Source: Lepidodermella squamata (taxonomy: Eukaryota > Gastrotricha). From it: a DNA stretch of 64,000 bases. The notes beneath the pieces are model-generated. The model did no database searches and had not been told where the DNA came from. It saw nothing but the letters and a program-made list of their open reading frames with translations. Both the position numbers and the translations under genes were made by a program. The DNA lies in contig JBLDXI010000017.1 in the NCBI GenBank assembly GCA_047495785.1, positions 3,038,001 to 3,102,000 on the forward strand, written 5' to 3'. Of the stretch, positions 1-11,371 are shown in pieces (within the stretch, counting starts at the first letter, position 1; every line of letters begins with the position of its first letter).

Positions 1-1305
1 CAATATCCAGCTCATCAAGGCGGTGAACATGAGCTCAAAAGAGTTGGCAAACACCTTGACGATCGAATTGAGATATTTGAGAAACATGCTAGTGATGATA
101 CCTGTTGATGAATAAGGTAGGTAATCGATTTAAATCAAAATTTTCATCAACGCTTGACTCACCGGCAGCACAATTATTAACCATTATGCAAATGACCATT
201 GGCTTGAAAACGGAAAGGAACGCGTCGGACCAGGATGCGTTTATTGAGGAGCCCGAATTGCCGCCGCCAGAGTACATCAGCACTAAAATGTTGCACACGC
301 ACGAGTCGAGATACATGAATATATTTTGAACCATTATATGCGCGTTCTTGCCAGTTTCCTATCGATTTCACAGTTAAACAAAAGGTCAATCACAGGTAAT
401 GTCTCACTCACCTTAAGCAAATATTCATTGTAGACGCCGGCGATGCAGGAACACAAAACTTGGGTAAGCATTAACAAGAAATGAACGTTGAAAAACGAAT
501 GCCACAGAAAATCGGCAGCGCTGCTGGAAGATTCGGCAGAGGCACCATTCGTACTATTTGAACCCTTGTTATCATGAGCGGATGCGAAATTCATTTGTTT
601 GATGATACAGCCCATTGTGAGAACTATAAGCGAAAGCCATTGCATAGGCGTAAGCTTTTTGCGGAAGAACACTTGGAAGGTGGCCCCGGTGAGCAGGACT
701 CGCATTTGTAGCAAAATGAAATACGTGGTCGGGTCATACCAGGCCAAATTTAGAAATGACAAATTGTTGTATAATGCGTAGAGACCAGCTGGGACGAAGT
801 ACCAGATACCCACTAAATAAAATTGTAAGATGCTGTGCAATAAGAAAAGCGAAATTCAACTCACATCGGTAATGTGTCTTAATTTCAGATAATAGTCCAG
901 CCAAACTGCGTCTGAAGTAGAGAGAAAAATTATGTCGATCACTTAAAAATGTAGCTTATTACTCTTGGAAAAGGTAGATTGAAACTGACACCACAAGCTT
1001 GCTCAACTCGGTTAGTAAAACGACCGCGACAATGCTGTAGTCGTAAGTGCTATTCCCGTTCTTAGTAGCAGTGACAAGAATGCCTAGGTGAGAACGGTAA
1101 ATTTGAAAGTCAAATATTTTGTTAGCAACAAACCTTGATTTACGAACAAAGAGACGTAAGTGACGAATATCACGAACGTCGAAAATGTGGGAAACATTTC
1201 GCCGCAGAGGAAGCCATTTTTCTTTCGGGGACTAGTCATGACTTCTTCCGTCAAATCTGTAGATAGCAACAGTTCTTCGTCGGATTTCTTCATGTCGGCG
1301 GTCAT
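1..1305 (-). CDS. SLC35A-type nucleotide-sugar transporter (3' end outside window)
   Basis: Multi-pass membrane transporter expected to exchange nucleotide sugars across Golgi or ER membranes. Six exons join in frame on the minus strand: 1305-1134, 1083-963, 911-865, 812-412, 358-163 and 101-1, with canonical splice sites. The ATG at 1305 opens a polar tail containing an acidic LLLSTDLTEE stretch, followed by the first hydrophobic segment. Family-like landmarks are VPAGLYALYNNLSFLNL in exon 4, the YNEYLLK ending of exon 4, and KYLNSIVKVFANSFELM in exon 6, which matches the family's 'NIVKVFA' helix. A serine-rich loop lies between two helices in exon 4. The last helices lie beyond base 1. Family is confident; the sugar and the SLC35A subgroup are not. 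Confidence 0.85.
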
Positions 1306-1788
1306 ATTCAAGTGAGCTAACTAGTGGCAGCTGGACATACAATGTATCTAAGCAGGGCACTATTAAATGAAAAATATAGTTTGATTAGCTTTCATCATAA
1401 AAATTGTTTGCTCCGTAAAAAATCAGTAGTATGACATGGCTTTAGAATTATTCCATTAGGTGTATAGCATGACTTGCAAGCAAAAAGTTGATAGTTAAGC
1501 ATAGACTAGGAAGGAAAGCGTAGGAACGGCACAAAATATAAGTATCAGGGAAATAAGTAACGATATCACAAAAAAATAGACTCTGTTCACTGTCAACAAA
1601 TATCCAGCTGATATTACTGATGCCGCCAGCATGAATCGCCAGCAATCGAGGCACAACAATTTTTGAAGTTGCGTATAACAGAATGCTTGAGTATGCATAT
1701 ATTCCAGCTACATAGCAGAAAGTCACTTTTTCATCCACATACTAAGCGTCAACTTGAAATTATTAGGTGATGATTAAAATATTTATTT
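1306..1788. other. intergenic, FAM177 3' side to SLC35A 5' side
   Basis: Both neighbours are on the minus strand, so this stretch holds the FAM177 3' UTR and the transporter promoter. A minus-strand AATAAA lies immediately after the FAM177 stop (around 1780-1786). A 96-codon minus-strand open frame (1448-1738) shows no recognisable domain and no splice support, so I do not call it a gene. Confidence 0.5.
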
Positions 1789-3024
1789 CTATAAAACATC
1801 TGAGGTTCTAGTTTCAGGTTGTTCACCAGGGCCAGACGGTTCAGAGGGGTAGAACACCTTTTCCACTTTGGATGTAGTTGACAAAGAAGCGAGGTTTCTT
1901 GTGTTGCCACTGCTTGATGATTTTCTCAGAATACTGGGTTTCGAAGGACTCTGATTTTCAGGATTGAGCTTAGTTCGTTCATTCGACATCGAAATAAAGA
2001 AAGGTTGCGCCGAAGATCTTATTGCATGCTCTTTCACTCTTGTGCGACACTCCTCGGCTTCGGCTTTTAACCTCGCTCGCTCCTAAAACAGGAACAACTA
2101 TTAAGACTTCGCCAAGTTCAACAAGTTAAAAACCTCTTCTTTCATTCGATAATACTCTTCTATTTCGTATTGGTACACTGGAGCAGTAATGCCAACAAAA
2201 TCGGCAATACGACCACCCACGTATTCAGCAACTGAAAAGTACGTATAATGAATATTAATCGAATACTGCAAAGGCATCAACAACACTTACCTCTAAATGA
2301 AGATGAAGCTCCGGCTTTCGCACAGTAAACTGCCCATTGAGCCCATGGCAATGTTTGCTAAAGTAATTATTAGAATATATATTTCATACAAGAATATCGC
2401 GCAATTGAACTCACAGGGTCGATTTCGGGTGTCACCTCCTTGTCCTCCTTATCGTCATCGTCTTCACTTTCACTTGAAGAAAACTCCTCAATAACACCAT
2501 CGCTACAATGAATTACTCTTTTTGGAACACGCTTCATCTAAAGTGGAAAAAATAGAATTTTGCAACCGCTGCAAGCTGAACCTTTTCGCGCAGGTAAATA
2601 CGTAGAGCAAATATGACAGCTACAATACTAACAATCGCGAGTAATCCTCATGCTTTACCAGGATTGGAACGGCAAACTGTTAGAATAGCTGCTGTGCTTT
2701 CAATTAAAATTGAGCATACAAAGAGTGAGAAGAGTATGAAATTCTAACTCCGACCAGTGATGGGTATTAGATGAAATAAGATTTCCCCCAAAAATAGACG
2801 AAAATCTAATATGCATTAATTCACTAAATGTGAGCAGAAAAATGTCAGAATCTAACAAGTGCTAATCCGCATTTGGTAGGTTGACGTAGAATGTTTAGCA
2901 TGTTAGATAAACTGCAACCTGAACTTCTGAAAACACGAAGCAAAAATTGTGTATTCATAGAGCAGTCTGAGTCATGAGGAAATCCAAGGTATATTAAGGA
3001 GAGGCTACTTACACGAAGGTCCAT
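1789..3024 (-). CDS. FAM177: FAM177 family protein
   Basis: Five exons on the minus strand (3024-3013, 2537-2415, 2357-2291, 2231-2134, 2082-1789) give 197 aa. The first exon encodes only MDLR. Family hallmarks follow in order: a basic KRVPKRVIHCSDG start matching the conserved 'VPRRIIHF.SG' motif, an acidic SSSESEDDDDKEDKE run, a hydrophobic helix (about 46-70), then GRIADFVGITAPVYQYEIEE leading into YYRMKEE. That last block is the most diagnostic FAM177 block. The C-terminal 95 residues are Ser/Pro-rich and low in complexity. FAM177 proteins are poorly characterised; vertebrate FAM177A1 has been linked to the Golgi. Identity is from motif order and spacing, and the open frames split it into fragments. 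Confidence 0.85.
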
Positions 3025-5223
3025 GATGCGTCCAAACTAAAAAAGTTCTTGAAAACCCAAATTTCAGCCGTCAAAAGAGGATTTTATTTACATAATTTGG
3101 AAAAAATAACTAGGCTTAGGTGTCTATCGTTTCGTAAGTCATTCAACCAGCAAGAATATTCGCTCAACGCAGAACGCAAAGTAAGCGTTGTCGATTCAGC
3201 TTGGGACTTGCCATCCACCCGGCAGCAAGAAGTGAATAGTTGCAATATGGAATTCCTTGCCTCATTACCTCAAAAACATCCATGACTTGAATTTATTTAA
3301 AATAATGCTTGATAATCATAACGATATCATAATCAAACATATGATCAACTCCGTATAATTCGCCTGTATGATTTGCTCTCTATAAATTTGATGTAAAACT
3401 TTCTTCCTGGGCGCATGTTAGTAGCTAGTCTCTTTGCGTCCCATGCTGTTATAATATAGTCTTCTCTGAACTGATATGTTTACTGATTTACTACTAGCTA
3501 GTCAATAATTAATTCAACTGGGTTAACAGCAATAAAACACATTGTATTGTATTGTATTGTATTGTATTGTAAGTGGCGATTTAACATTCACATTTTTCTG
3601 GAGTCGCATGGAGCGCTTCGTTTACAAAATATTAGCCCTAAAAGATTATCAGATGTCTTATTGGTTGAAATCTCATGACGGGGCATCAGGATCAGGGCAG
3701 TATCGCCTCAAATCTCAAATTATAGTTACAATTCTAACTAGGGCGCCGCTGACCGCTGATGTTTCGCATTGACAATGGAGTATCTAAAAACTCTGGAATT
3801 ATATTACCATACCATTAGATGCGACGTTACCCAGATCCCAGATCCTAGCTTGCCTACTAGATAATTTAACCTTCAAGTCGCCGTAGAAGCTTTGGTGTTC
3901 CGCGGTGTGGGTATCTCAGAGGCGGTGTCTCCCGTCTCCCCTCCCATCAGATTCTTCCGCATAATGACCAGACAATGGTTCTAGCCAGGTTCATAAGAAA
4001 GATATGCATAGACATTTCATCATTGAAGATGATATCAAACAGAATAATAATATAACGTCTAATTTTATGGGCAATAGGCCAACAATTCACGGTAGTTATC
4101 TGCAGCTCGGCGGTTCGACACAGTTTCGATTGATTTTTCCGTACACACCCTCTATCTCTCCATTTTCAATAATTCTGAAATATTTTACGTCAGTGTGTTT
4201 TCCTGACAACAATTATGTGCTTAGAATTAATCGATCTTTTATGTAATAATAAAGGTCAAAATTACACGTGCTTTTGCCGCGGAAAATGTTTTATTGACTT
4301 GAACGGTTTTTGCTTCTGCCGCAAGGTTCTGCTGCGAAAGTTCTCGAAAAATCTGCCGTGGAATATATGCCTGGTTGTCACTTTCTTCCAGCATACTGAT
4401 CAGTCTTTCTGACGGTTGATTCTATTTTGAATTTTCTCTGGTTTTATGTTCGGTCGTAAGCCAATTTGTTAAAACTGTGTGCAGCTTTCTTCAGCTGATT
4501 GCTGATTGCCTCTGTTGTGTACCTGATACTTGAGGTAGTTGTCTTGCACTGTTATTTGCAATGGCTACAAAAAGGCTGTTTGAATCACTTTTTAATATCT
4601 TATGTTCAAACATGGATTTCTTATCAAGATGGGCAATTTTCCAGGGCGCAAATAATGTTGTCTCTACGGAACCTTTGAATCTTTGAATCTACTTCCTTCA
4701 CTTTATTCGATTGTGGATTGTGACCTTGGACTGTGTATTGTGGCTGATATCTGTGTAGAGTAATGTTGTTGTAGTCTGCAGCGAAATCCCACGGAAAGTT
4801 TAGGTTGTAAACGCTATTTCAACCATCAGTGACTTGGCTGCATTGCTGCATTCGAGTAGCCTAGATTTCCCGTTTGTAAAACAATTTTGCAAATTTGATT
4901 GTATCTGGAACTTGAATATACTTTAATAAACCTGACGTCTTACCAATTTGAATAAACTTAATAAGATGTCAGGTAACTTTTGCTGACAGGCTATACCTAT
5001 CCATTTCATCTACCATCAATAAACTCCTGCCATTGTGATATATCAAAGCCAATTGAGCGTGACAACAGCTGCAATTTGTAAGCATTAACAATAAATGCCA
5101 CCCTAATTCTTATTGCTCCATGTCAATAATTGATTTTACTGACTAGTTGCCATCCTACACTAGCTATTTTAGACTAATAAGTCAATTTTATTCTGTTTTA
5201 GCAATTTATCAATTAAATAGTCC
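3025..5223. other. intergenic between divergent FAM177 and STIP1
   Basis: AT-rich, 2.2 kb. It must contain the promoters of both flanking genes, but I see no strong core motif. An acceptor-like ttctgttttag ending at 5201, just upstream of the STIP1 ATG, suggests a 5' UTR splice or trans-splice site. A pentanucleotide microsatellite sits at 3541-3570. No open frame here shows a recognisable domain. Confidence 0.45.
3541..3570. repeat. (ATTGT)6 microsatellite
   Basis: Six perfect consecutive copies of the pentamer ATTGT, followed by AAGTGG. It is an ordinary simple-sequence repeat and is likely length-polymorphic. Confidence 0.97.
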
Positions 5224-7337
5224 ATGGAAGCTGTCGAAGCCCTGAAAACTAAAGGAAATACAGCGCTCAACGATGGCGATGTCGTTGCCGCTGTTAAATT
5301 TTATTCTGATGCTATAAAGGAGATCGAAAATGTTACTGGACAAGACACCAGCATGTCGAAGGCTGCTATTTTCAGCAACAGGTGCGCTGCTCATTGTAAG
5401 GCAAATGACTATGCTCGTGCCTTGAAAGACGCAGAGGAGGCGATCAAAGTAGCTCCAAAGTGGTCTAAGGTAATAACTTTTATTGTGGGTTCAGTCAGGC
5501 TTTTATTGTTTTGTTTGCTTTGCAGGGTTATTCTAGGAAAGGTGCATGCCTTGCTTACTTGGGGCGCTACAAAGATGCCCTTGATGCTTACAAAGAAGGT
5601 TTGCAACTCGATCCTGAAAATGCATCCATTCAAAGTGGCATTGCTGATGTGGAAAACATGATTAAAGGTTTGAAGTTTGGTTGCATTTTATGAATAAAAC
5701 ATTGATGACGTTTCAAATCTTAGGTCAACAAGAGAAGAGCGTTCCCAACCCCTTTGCCAAACCAGGAGTTCGTGACAAGCTGAAAGCAGACCCGAAGACG
5801 AAAGATCTTTTCAATGACCCTTCTTTTGTTTTCATGATGGATGACATGGAAAGAAACCCAAGCAGTTTAGCTAAGTATCTGAACGATCCTCGCGTTATGA
5901 AATGCTTGAGCGTTCTTCTCGGTTTCGATTTTGATTCGGCTGGCGATGACGAGGATGAGCCTCAGCCCGCTGCCAGGAACGGTTCTTATACAAATGGAAA
6001 CTCGAACTCGACTTCATCCAACAATCAATCGGCCTCTAAGCCGGTAGTAGTATCTTTTATATCAATTATCTTATTATAGCTGTTCTTAATTAGGAAAAGA
6101 TGGAAACCGACGCGAGTCCTCAGCAGTTGGAAGCCAAGGCTGAAAAAGAAAAGGGAAACGAATGTTACAAGCGTAAAGACTTTGACAACGCTTTGAAGCA
6201 TTACGAAAAAGCGATCGAACTCGATCCAAAGGATATTACATATTTGCTCAACAAAGCAGCTGTGTTTTTTGAAATGGGAAATTACGCGGATTGTCAAAAG
6301 ATCTGTGAGCAGGCTATCGAGACTGGTCGAGAGAATCGCGCCGATTACAAGCTATTGGCTAAAGCCTTCTCACGCATCGGCAACATTTACTACAAACAAA
6401 AGGATATCAGAACCGCGTTGATATGGTACAACAAGTCTCTGTCTGAATTCCGTGACGCCGAAATTGTTAAGCGTGTTCAAGAGGTATGATTCTTGCTGAT
6501 CCATTTGCGATGTTTTTATTATGTGCCGTAATGGCCTTTGTTTGTTTGCTTAGATTGAAAAAATCATTAAGGAGGAAGAGCGCAAAAACTACATCAATCC
6601 AGAATTGGCGGAGGTTGAAAAACAAAAGGGCAATGAGTATTTTGCCAAAGGAGATTATCCTGAGGCTGTTAAACATTACAATGAGGCGATCCGTCGCAAT
6701 CCGAGTGATCCCAAACTTTTCAGCAATCGCTCAGCTTGTTACACTAAGCTGATGGAGTTCCATCTCGCCCTCAGTGGTAAGTTTCCTTAGGAAGATGTTT
6801 GTTTGCGATTGGATTATCCGAGCTCTAAATAATTTTTAGATGCCGATGAATGTATTCGAATGGATCCTAATTTCATTAAGGGCTACCTTCGCAAGGGTGC
6901 TAGCCTTATCGCGATGAAAGACATGTCGAAGGCCGCTCAAGTTTACAGGAAAGCTATGGAGCTCGACCCGAACTGTCAGGTATGTTCTGCACGTTGCATG
7001 AATGCACGTCTCGCGGTTACTAACTGATGTGACTTCACGATTTAGGAAGCCATCGATAATTATCGTAAATGCATGATGGCAGAGGATGATCCTGAAGTTG
7101 TGAAACAAAGAGCAATGGCTGACCCTGAGGTGAAACAGATTTTGGGCGACCCTGCGATGCAATTGATTTTGCAACAAATGCAAGGCGATCCGAATGCTAT
7201 CAGGGAGTAAGTTTTTGTATCTGCTGACGAGCAGTGGGTTTTTATTTTGTTGAAATTTATTTAGCCATTTGAAAAATCCCGAAATTGCTGCCAAAATCCA
7301 GAAACTGATCGAAGTTGGCGTTCTCGCCTTCCGTTGA
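5224..7337 (+). CDS. STIP1: STIP1/HOP Hsp70-Hsp90 organising co-chaperone
   Basis: Cytosolic adaptor that bridges Hsp70 and Hsp90 through TPR domains binding their EEVD tails. Eight exons (5224-5469, 5526-5667, 5724-6043, 6094-6483, 6554-6776, 6840-6979, 7046-7206, 7265-7337) give 564 aa. Order: TPR1 (about 1-125; clamp-type KTKGN and GYSRKGA), DP1 (about 135-190, [12 protein letters not shown]), a Ser/Asn-rich linker, TPR2A (about 240-355), TPR2B (about 365-490, [17 protein letters not shown]) and DP2 (about 500-562, [18 protein letters not shown]). The full five-module plan is present, whereas C. elegans STI-1 lacks TPR1. An acceptor-like site ends at 5201 upstream of the ATG, and an AATAAA lies at 7603-7608. 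Identity is near certain. Confidence 0.97.
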
Positions 7338-7602
7338 CGTCGCCCTCTTCAGGACCGCCGTTTTCTAATTTTGCATCATCACTTGTCGTCTTGTCGGTCT
7401 AAATCAGCGTAGCACATAACATCGCAACAATTCGTAAACAAAATACGTAATTGTAGAGGAACGAACGATAAGAATGATAAGTTTGAGTGAAGGCGTTGCT
7501 GTGTGTGAAAATAATATCCTTGATACTTTGAATGTAAATAGAATCTATGTGATCAATCGTAAAACGGTAGACATGCTCGATTCTTGTCATGATATCAAAT
7601 AT

Positions 7603-7608
7603 AATAAA
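7603..7608 (+). terminator. poly(A) signal of STIP1
   Basis: AATAAA about 265 nt after the STIP1 stop. The next gene's ATG at 7658 follows only 50 nt later, which leaves almost no room for a conventional promoter. Confidence 0.7.
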
Positions 7609-7657
7609 TTTATTCGCCAGTTTTGTTTTTAACCTCGTGTTTTTCGATCAATAGACG

Positions 7658-8791
7658 ATGAGTTTGATTAATACTGACAACGGGCTACCGCTGCTAATGG
7701 ACGGTGGCCTCGGAATGCAATTGATCCACGACGGATATGAATCGATAAAGGTTTTTGCCGTATTTTATTTGGTTATCAGCAATCAGCCATTACATTTTTG
7801 TGCTTACTCAGAAAAGTCCACTATGGAGCGCGGAGCTGGTTTACACGAACCCAGATGCGATCGAGGCATCTCATCTCAAGTTATCAGTAGCCATTATAAC
7901 TGCTATTATTTTATAACACTCGCGTAATTAGATTTCTGAAATCAGGAGCTCAGATAATTGAAACTGGCACCTATCAAATGAGCTTTGAGGGCTTTCAGCG
8001 TCATTTGAAGCTGAGCTTGTCCGAAACTGAGCGTTACTTTGAAAAAGCTGCGCAGTTGGCGCGTAATTCAATCGAAAACTACAAACTGGTTTGCTTGCTT
8101 CAGCAGTTTCAATTCATTTTTTGTATGCTGTACTACTCAGGCCGGAAATTATGCAAATAGCCGCGTATTAGTAGCTGGTAGCCTTGGGCCATACGGAGCA
8201 CTACTCGCAGATCGCTCTGAGTATACTGGCGCCTATTGGGATTCTGTGCCCCGCGAGCGGATAAGCGAGGAACATAAGAAGCGCATAGCAGTGCTTGTTA
8301 GATCCGGCATTGATATGATTGCGGCCGAAACGCTTCCATCAATCAAAGAGGCGGATGTTTTCATTGAACTGATGGGGTCGCAATTTAAAGACACGCCCTA
8401 TTTTTTGTCTTTTTGCTCTCATGATGGCCTGACCACACCGCGAGGCGAGAGCTTGATCGAATATTTTAAAACGCTGCCCGATGTCGCAGACATGTCTAAA
8501 CTTCTGGCAGTTGGTTTGAACTGCTCTTCCATCGAAACTATTTCTGTGCTCATCAAAAATCTGGCCGGATGTTTGGGAACGCTCGATCCTAGGCTTAAAT
8601 TCGTCTTTTATCCTAACCTAGACGAGCCTCTTTCGTTTGGAAATTTCGAGGAAAGGAAATCATATTGGCGGCCGGTTATTAACTCATGGATGGAAACCCT
8701 TGGAAAATCAAGAATTTATGCTATTGGGGGTTGTTGTTTTGTTTTGAGCGATGATATTCAAGCAATTTCCGAACTTATAACATCCAACTAA
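7658..8791 (+). CDS. homocysteine S-methyltransferase family enzyme
   Basis: Predicted cytosolic zinc enzyme that transfers a methyl group from a donor such as S-methylmethionine or betaine to homocysteine. Four exons (7658-7750, 7812-7879, 7932-8088, 8141-8791) give 322 aa, a normal size for single-domain family members. The N-terminal LLMDGGLGMQL is the family's 'DGG.(A/G)T.L' opening. The zinc ligands are in place: a Cys in VGLNCSS (about 230) and the CC pair in IGGCC (about 300). IETGTYQ and ETLPS strand motifs also match. The ATG lies 4 nt after an acceptor-like TCAATAG, consistent with trans-splicing or a 5' UTR intron. It sits between STIP1 and a coiled-coil gene on the same strand. 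The methyl donor cannot be assigned. Confidence 0.92.
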
Positions 8792-8890
8792 TTTTGGGGC
8801 TGGGACGCACTTGTTTTCTGAATCCCTTATATTCGAATAATTTTATTGCTAATTTGAATTTTTTAGGATAATTTTCTATCCTTTTATTAA

Positions 8891-9529
8891 ATGGAGGAGA
8901 TAACAAAAGAATCTCTGGTCGATGCGGGTGAGGGCTACTTCTTCGAAAGACTTCACGTTCAGCAAACCATGATGCAATCTTTGATGTCTGGTCTGCGGAT
9001 ATGTGCCACTAACTTCGCTCAAGTGACGCGAGTTTACCAGAGCATTGTCGACATGGAGACAAAGTGCCGGGACAAGCTGGAGACCCTGAATAGCTTGGTC
9101 ACTGCCGATAAAGTCGTCAAAATGGCAACTGTCAACCTGTGCGAAGACATGCTCCATGCGGCAGATCGGGAAATGGCAGTGGTCAAGTCGATACTTGCCC
9201 GGACTGATGTATTGATAAAGGAAGTTGAGACCTGCATTTCACAGTACGAAACTTCTCGCAAAAGCCTCGGTGAAATCGAAGAAGCTGTAAGAAAATTTCA
9301 TTTTCAACATACCTATGCATAAAATTTTGTAATTTTATAGAAAGAGGATGAAAGAGTGATTGAGATATTACGAATTACCGACGAAACAGCTGCAGATCTG
9401 ATGAGAGAAATGAACACAGCTCGAGCGACGTATAATGGCCTGATGGATAAATGGTCACAGAGAGCCGAAATTCGGCATAAACTATTCGATGATGTTTCCT
9501 TGGCCCGCAAGCAGATCGGTGTATTCTAA
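8891..9529 (+). CDS. small coiled-coil protein, unrecognised
   Basis: Two exons (8891-9286, 9341-9529) splice in phase 0 to a 194-aa protein. It is almost wholly predicted alpha-helix with heptad-like hydrophobics (for example CRDKLETLNSLVTADKVVKM and RKSLGEIEEA). There is no signal peptide or membrane segment. The helical, charged, roughly 200-residue shape resembles subunits of trafficking or cytoskeletal assemblies, but I recognise no family motif and assign no function. It stands 100 nt downstream of the methyltransferase stop, and an acceptor-like TTTTTTAG ends at 8866, 24 nt before the ATG. Confidence 0.75.
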
Positions 9530-9954
9530 ATCCTTGCTGAGAGTAGACGATCAAGCGAAAACTTCCACCCTGCTTGTTATGTTCATTCTTTTTCCGCCGC
9601 ATTCCGATACCGCAACGCTTGCCTCCATTCACCGGGCCGATCGCATGTGCTTCCGTCAGAATCGTCAGGGATTCCCGCCAAAATTCATCTAGTATTATTC
9701 TATATCGATATACAAAATTCGCCAGAGAGTATTACTTTTGAGCGTCAATTTTGATATTTTAAATCAGTGCCTTTATTTTCTTTGAATATTAGCCTCTGCT
9801 ATTTTACTGAAACTGCCTGTAACTTTTCACTCCCAGTTTTATATTTCGGAACTTCTTTCAAATAAAAACGTGGTGGTCAGTGCTGATTAAAATTGCGATT
9901 GTTCCCTAGAATTTGTTAATTCGAACTCATCGGTAATTGGTCGCAGGTTCAGGA
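9530..9954 (+). other. intergenic, coiled-coil gene 3' UTR to NAA20
   Basis: About 425 bp holding the 3' UTR of the coiled-coil gene, with AATAAA at 9861-9866. An acceptor-like GGTCGCAG ends at 9946, 8 nt before the NAA20 ATG. No gene is seen. Confidence 0.5.
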
Positions 9955-11371
9955 ATGACGACGTTACGGCCGATGTCTTGCCTCGATTTGTTGAAATTTA
10001 ACAACGTGTAAGAAAATTCGAAACGTTTATTTGCAGTAAAGTGAGCGTTGATTCTCTTTTCATCAGAAATCTTGATCATCTGACGGAAACTGTACGGGAT
10101 ATTTACCATTGTTCGATTTGTTTTACTGATTTTTGGTCATTTTTCAGTATGGTATTGGTTATTATATGCAATACATGGCTAAATGGCCTGAATATTGCAT
10201 CGTTGCCGAAGCTCCAGACGGCACTATCATGGGATATAGTTAGAAAAATTAGATTGATTATTGTTATTTTGGCTATTATCATATTTTTCCAGTTATTGGT
10301 AAAAGCGAGGGCCGCGATGAAAAATGGCATGGTCATGTGACTGCGCTCACTGTTGCACCTGCTTATCGACGACTCGGCGTAGCGAAACTGCTGATGGACA
10401 TGTTGGAAACGGTGTCCGAGAGTAAAAAATGTTATTTTGTCGATCTATTCGTTCGGGCAAGCAATACGACAGCGATCGCTATGTACGAGAAGTTCGGCTA
10501 TACGGTTTACCGGCAGGTTGTCAACTACTACACCGGCCCGGATCAAGATGAAGACGCGTTCGGTAATTAAATTCGCGTGTTATCTCCACATTTTTTACGA
10601 CAATGGTAACAGTGGTGATGATGATGATGATGAGCCGCATTTATTACGTTGAAACATCAACAACGACTTGTTTTTGTTGTGTTGACGCGCGTTGTCAGCA
10701 GTTGTTGCCAGTTTAGGTTCTCTAACAACGGTGGAGCTGCCGTAAAATAACCGAGGATCACTATCACTTGGCGGTTAATAATTTATGCGCTGAAATATAG
10801 TAGTAGTAGTAACTCTGAAAACGCGGCCATTATATATTTATGCGCGTTTTGGTTCGCCATCTGTTGGCGCACGCTCTACTGGTCGGTCGAAGCTCATGCA
10901 TCGCGCGGGCCTTTTTGCCATGATGCTATTATTATAGTTATCGTTATTAGCAGCAGTATCAGCAGTGCAGTATAGTGTAGTTGAGCCGTCGCTGCCACTT
11001 GACAGTGGAAATAATTCCATTGTAGTGTTATTTTCTGTTTCTCTAAATAATGCGCTTGGATTCTCTTTGAATGAGCCCGTGCGCGCGCGCGCCACACCAC
11101 CCTGGCTTCTACATATTTGCGGTTAGCGCTTGTTTTTGTCTGTTGACCGCCATCATCATCATTATCATTGGCGCCATTTATCATTATCCATCAGTGACAC
11201 GTCATTACACCACCGCACTTTTTGCGCCATCGCCACTTGTCGTTTTATTTATTATTATTATTATTGTTTTCAACTCTTTTTGCAGACATGCGCAAAGCCC
11301 TCTCGGCCGACGTCGATCGCAAATCTATAATTCCAGTAGGTCACCCTGTGCACCCGGATGAACTTGATTAG
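9955..11371 (+). CDS. NAA20: NAA20, catalytic subunit of the NatB N-terminal acetyltransferase
   Basis: GNAT-fold acetyltransferase of the NatB complex, acetylating Met-Asp/Glu/Asn/Gln N-termini with NAA25. Five exons (9955-10007, 10067-10091, 10148-10238, 10293-10562, 11286-11371) give 174 aa; human NAA20 is 178. It opens MTTLRPMSCLDLLKFNNV, carries NLDHLTETYG, then the acetyl-CoA-binding VAPAYRRLGVAKLLMDML (about 90-107), the VDLFVRASN block and YTVYRQVVNYY. The last exon encodes DMRKALSADVDRKSIIPVGH and ends with a Pro/acid tail, as in other NAA20s. It is separated by a 723-bp intron, far longer than its neighbours, so a short-intron gene model would miss the conserved C-terminus. Confidence 0.96.
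10563..11285 (+). other. long last intron of NAA20 with simple repeats
   Basis: Intron of 723 bp in a region where most introns are about 50 bp. It contains (GAT)n around 10617, (AGT)n around 10800, a GC alternating run near 11080-11092 and ATT-rich runs near 11245. No coding frame is convincing. It could carry regulatory elements or the start of an unrecognised transcript. Confidence 0.6.

Noticed and set aside
1448-1738. 96-codon minus-strand open frame with hydrophobic content
   Set aside because: No domain, no splice partner, and located where the FAM177 3' UTR and transporter promoter are expected.
11078-11092. Alternating GC run as a functional Z-DNA element
   Set aside because: Short simple repeat in an intron; nothing else supports a function.
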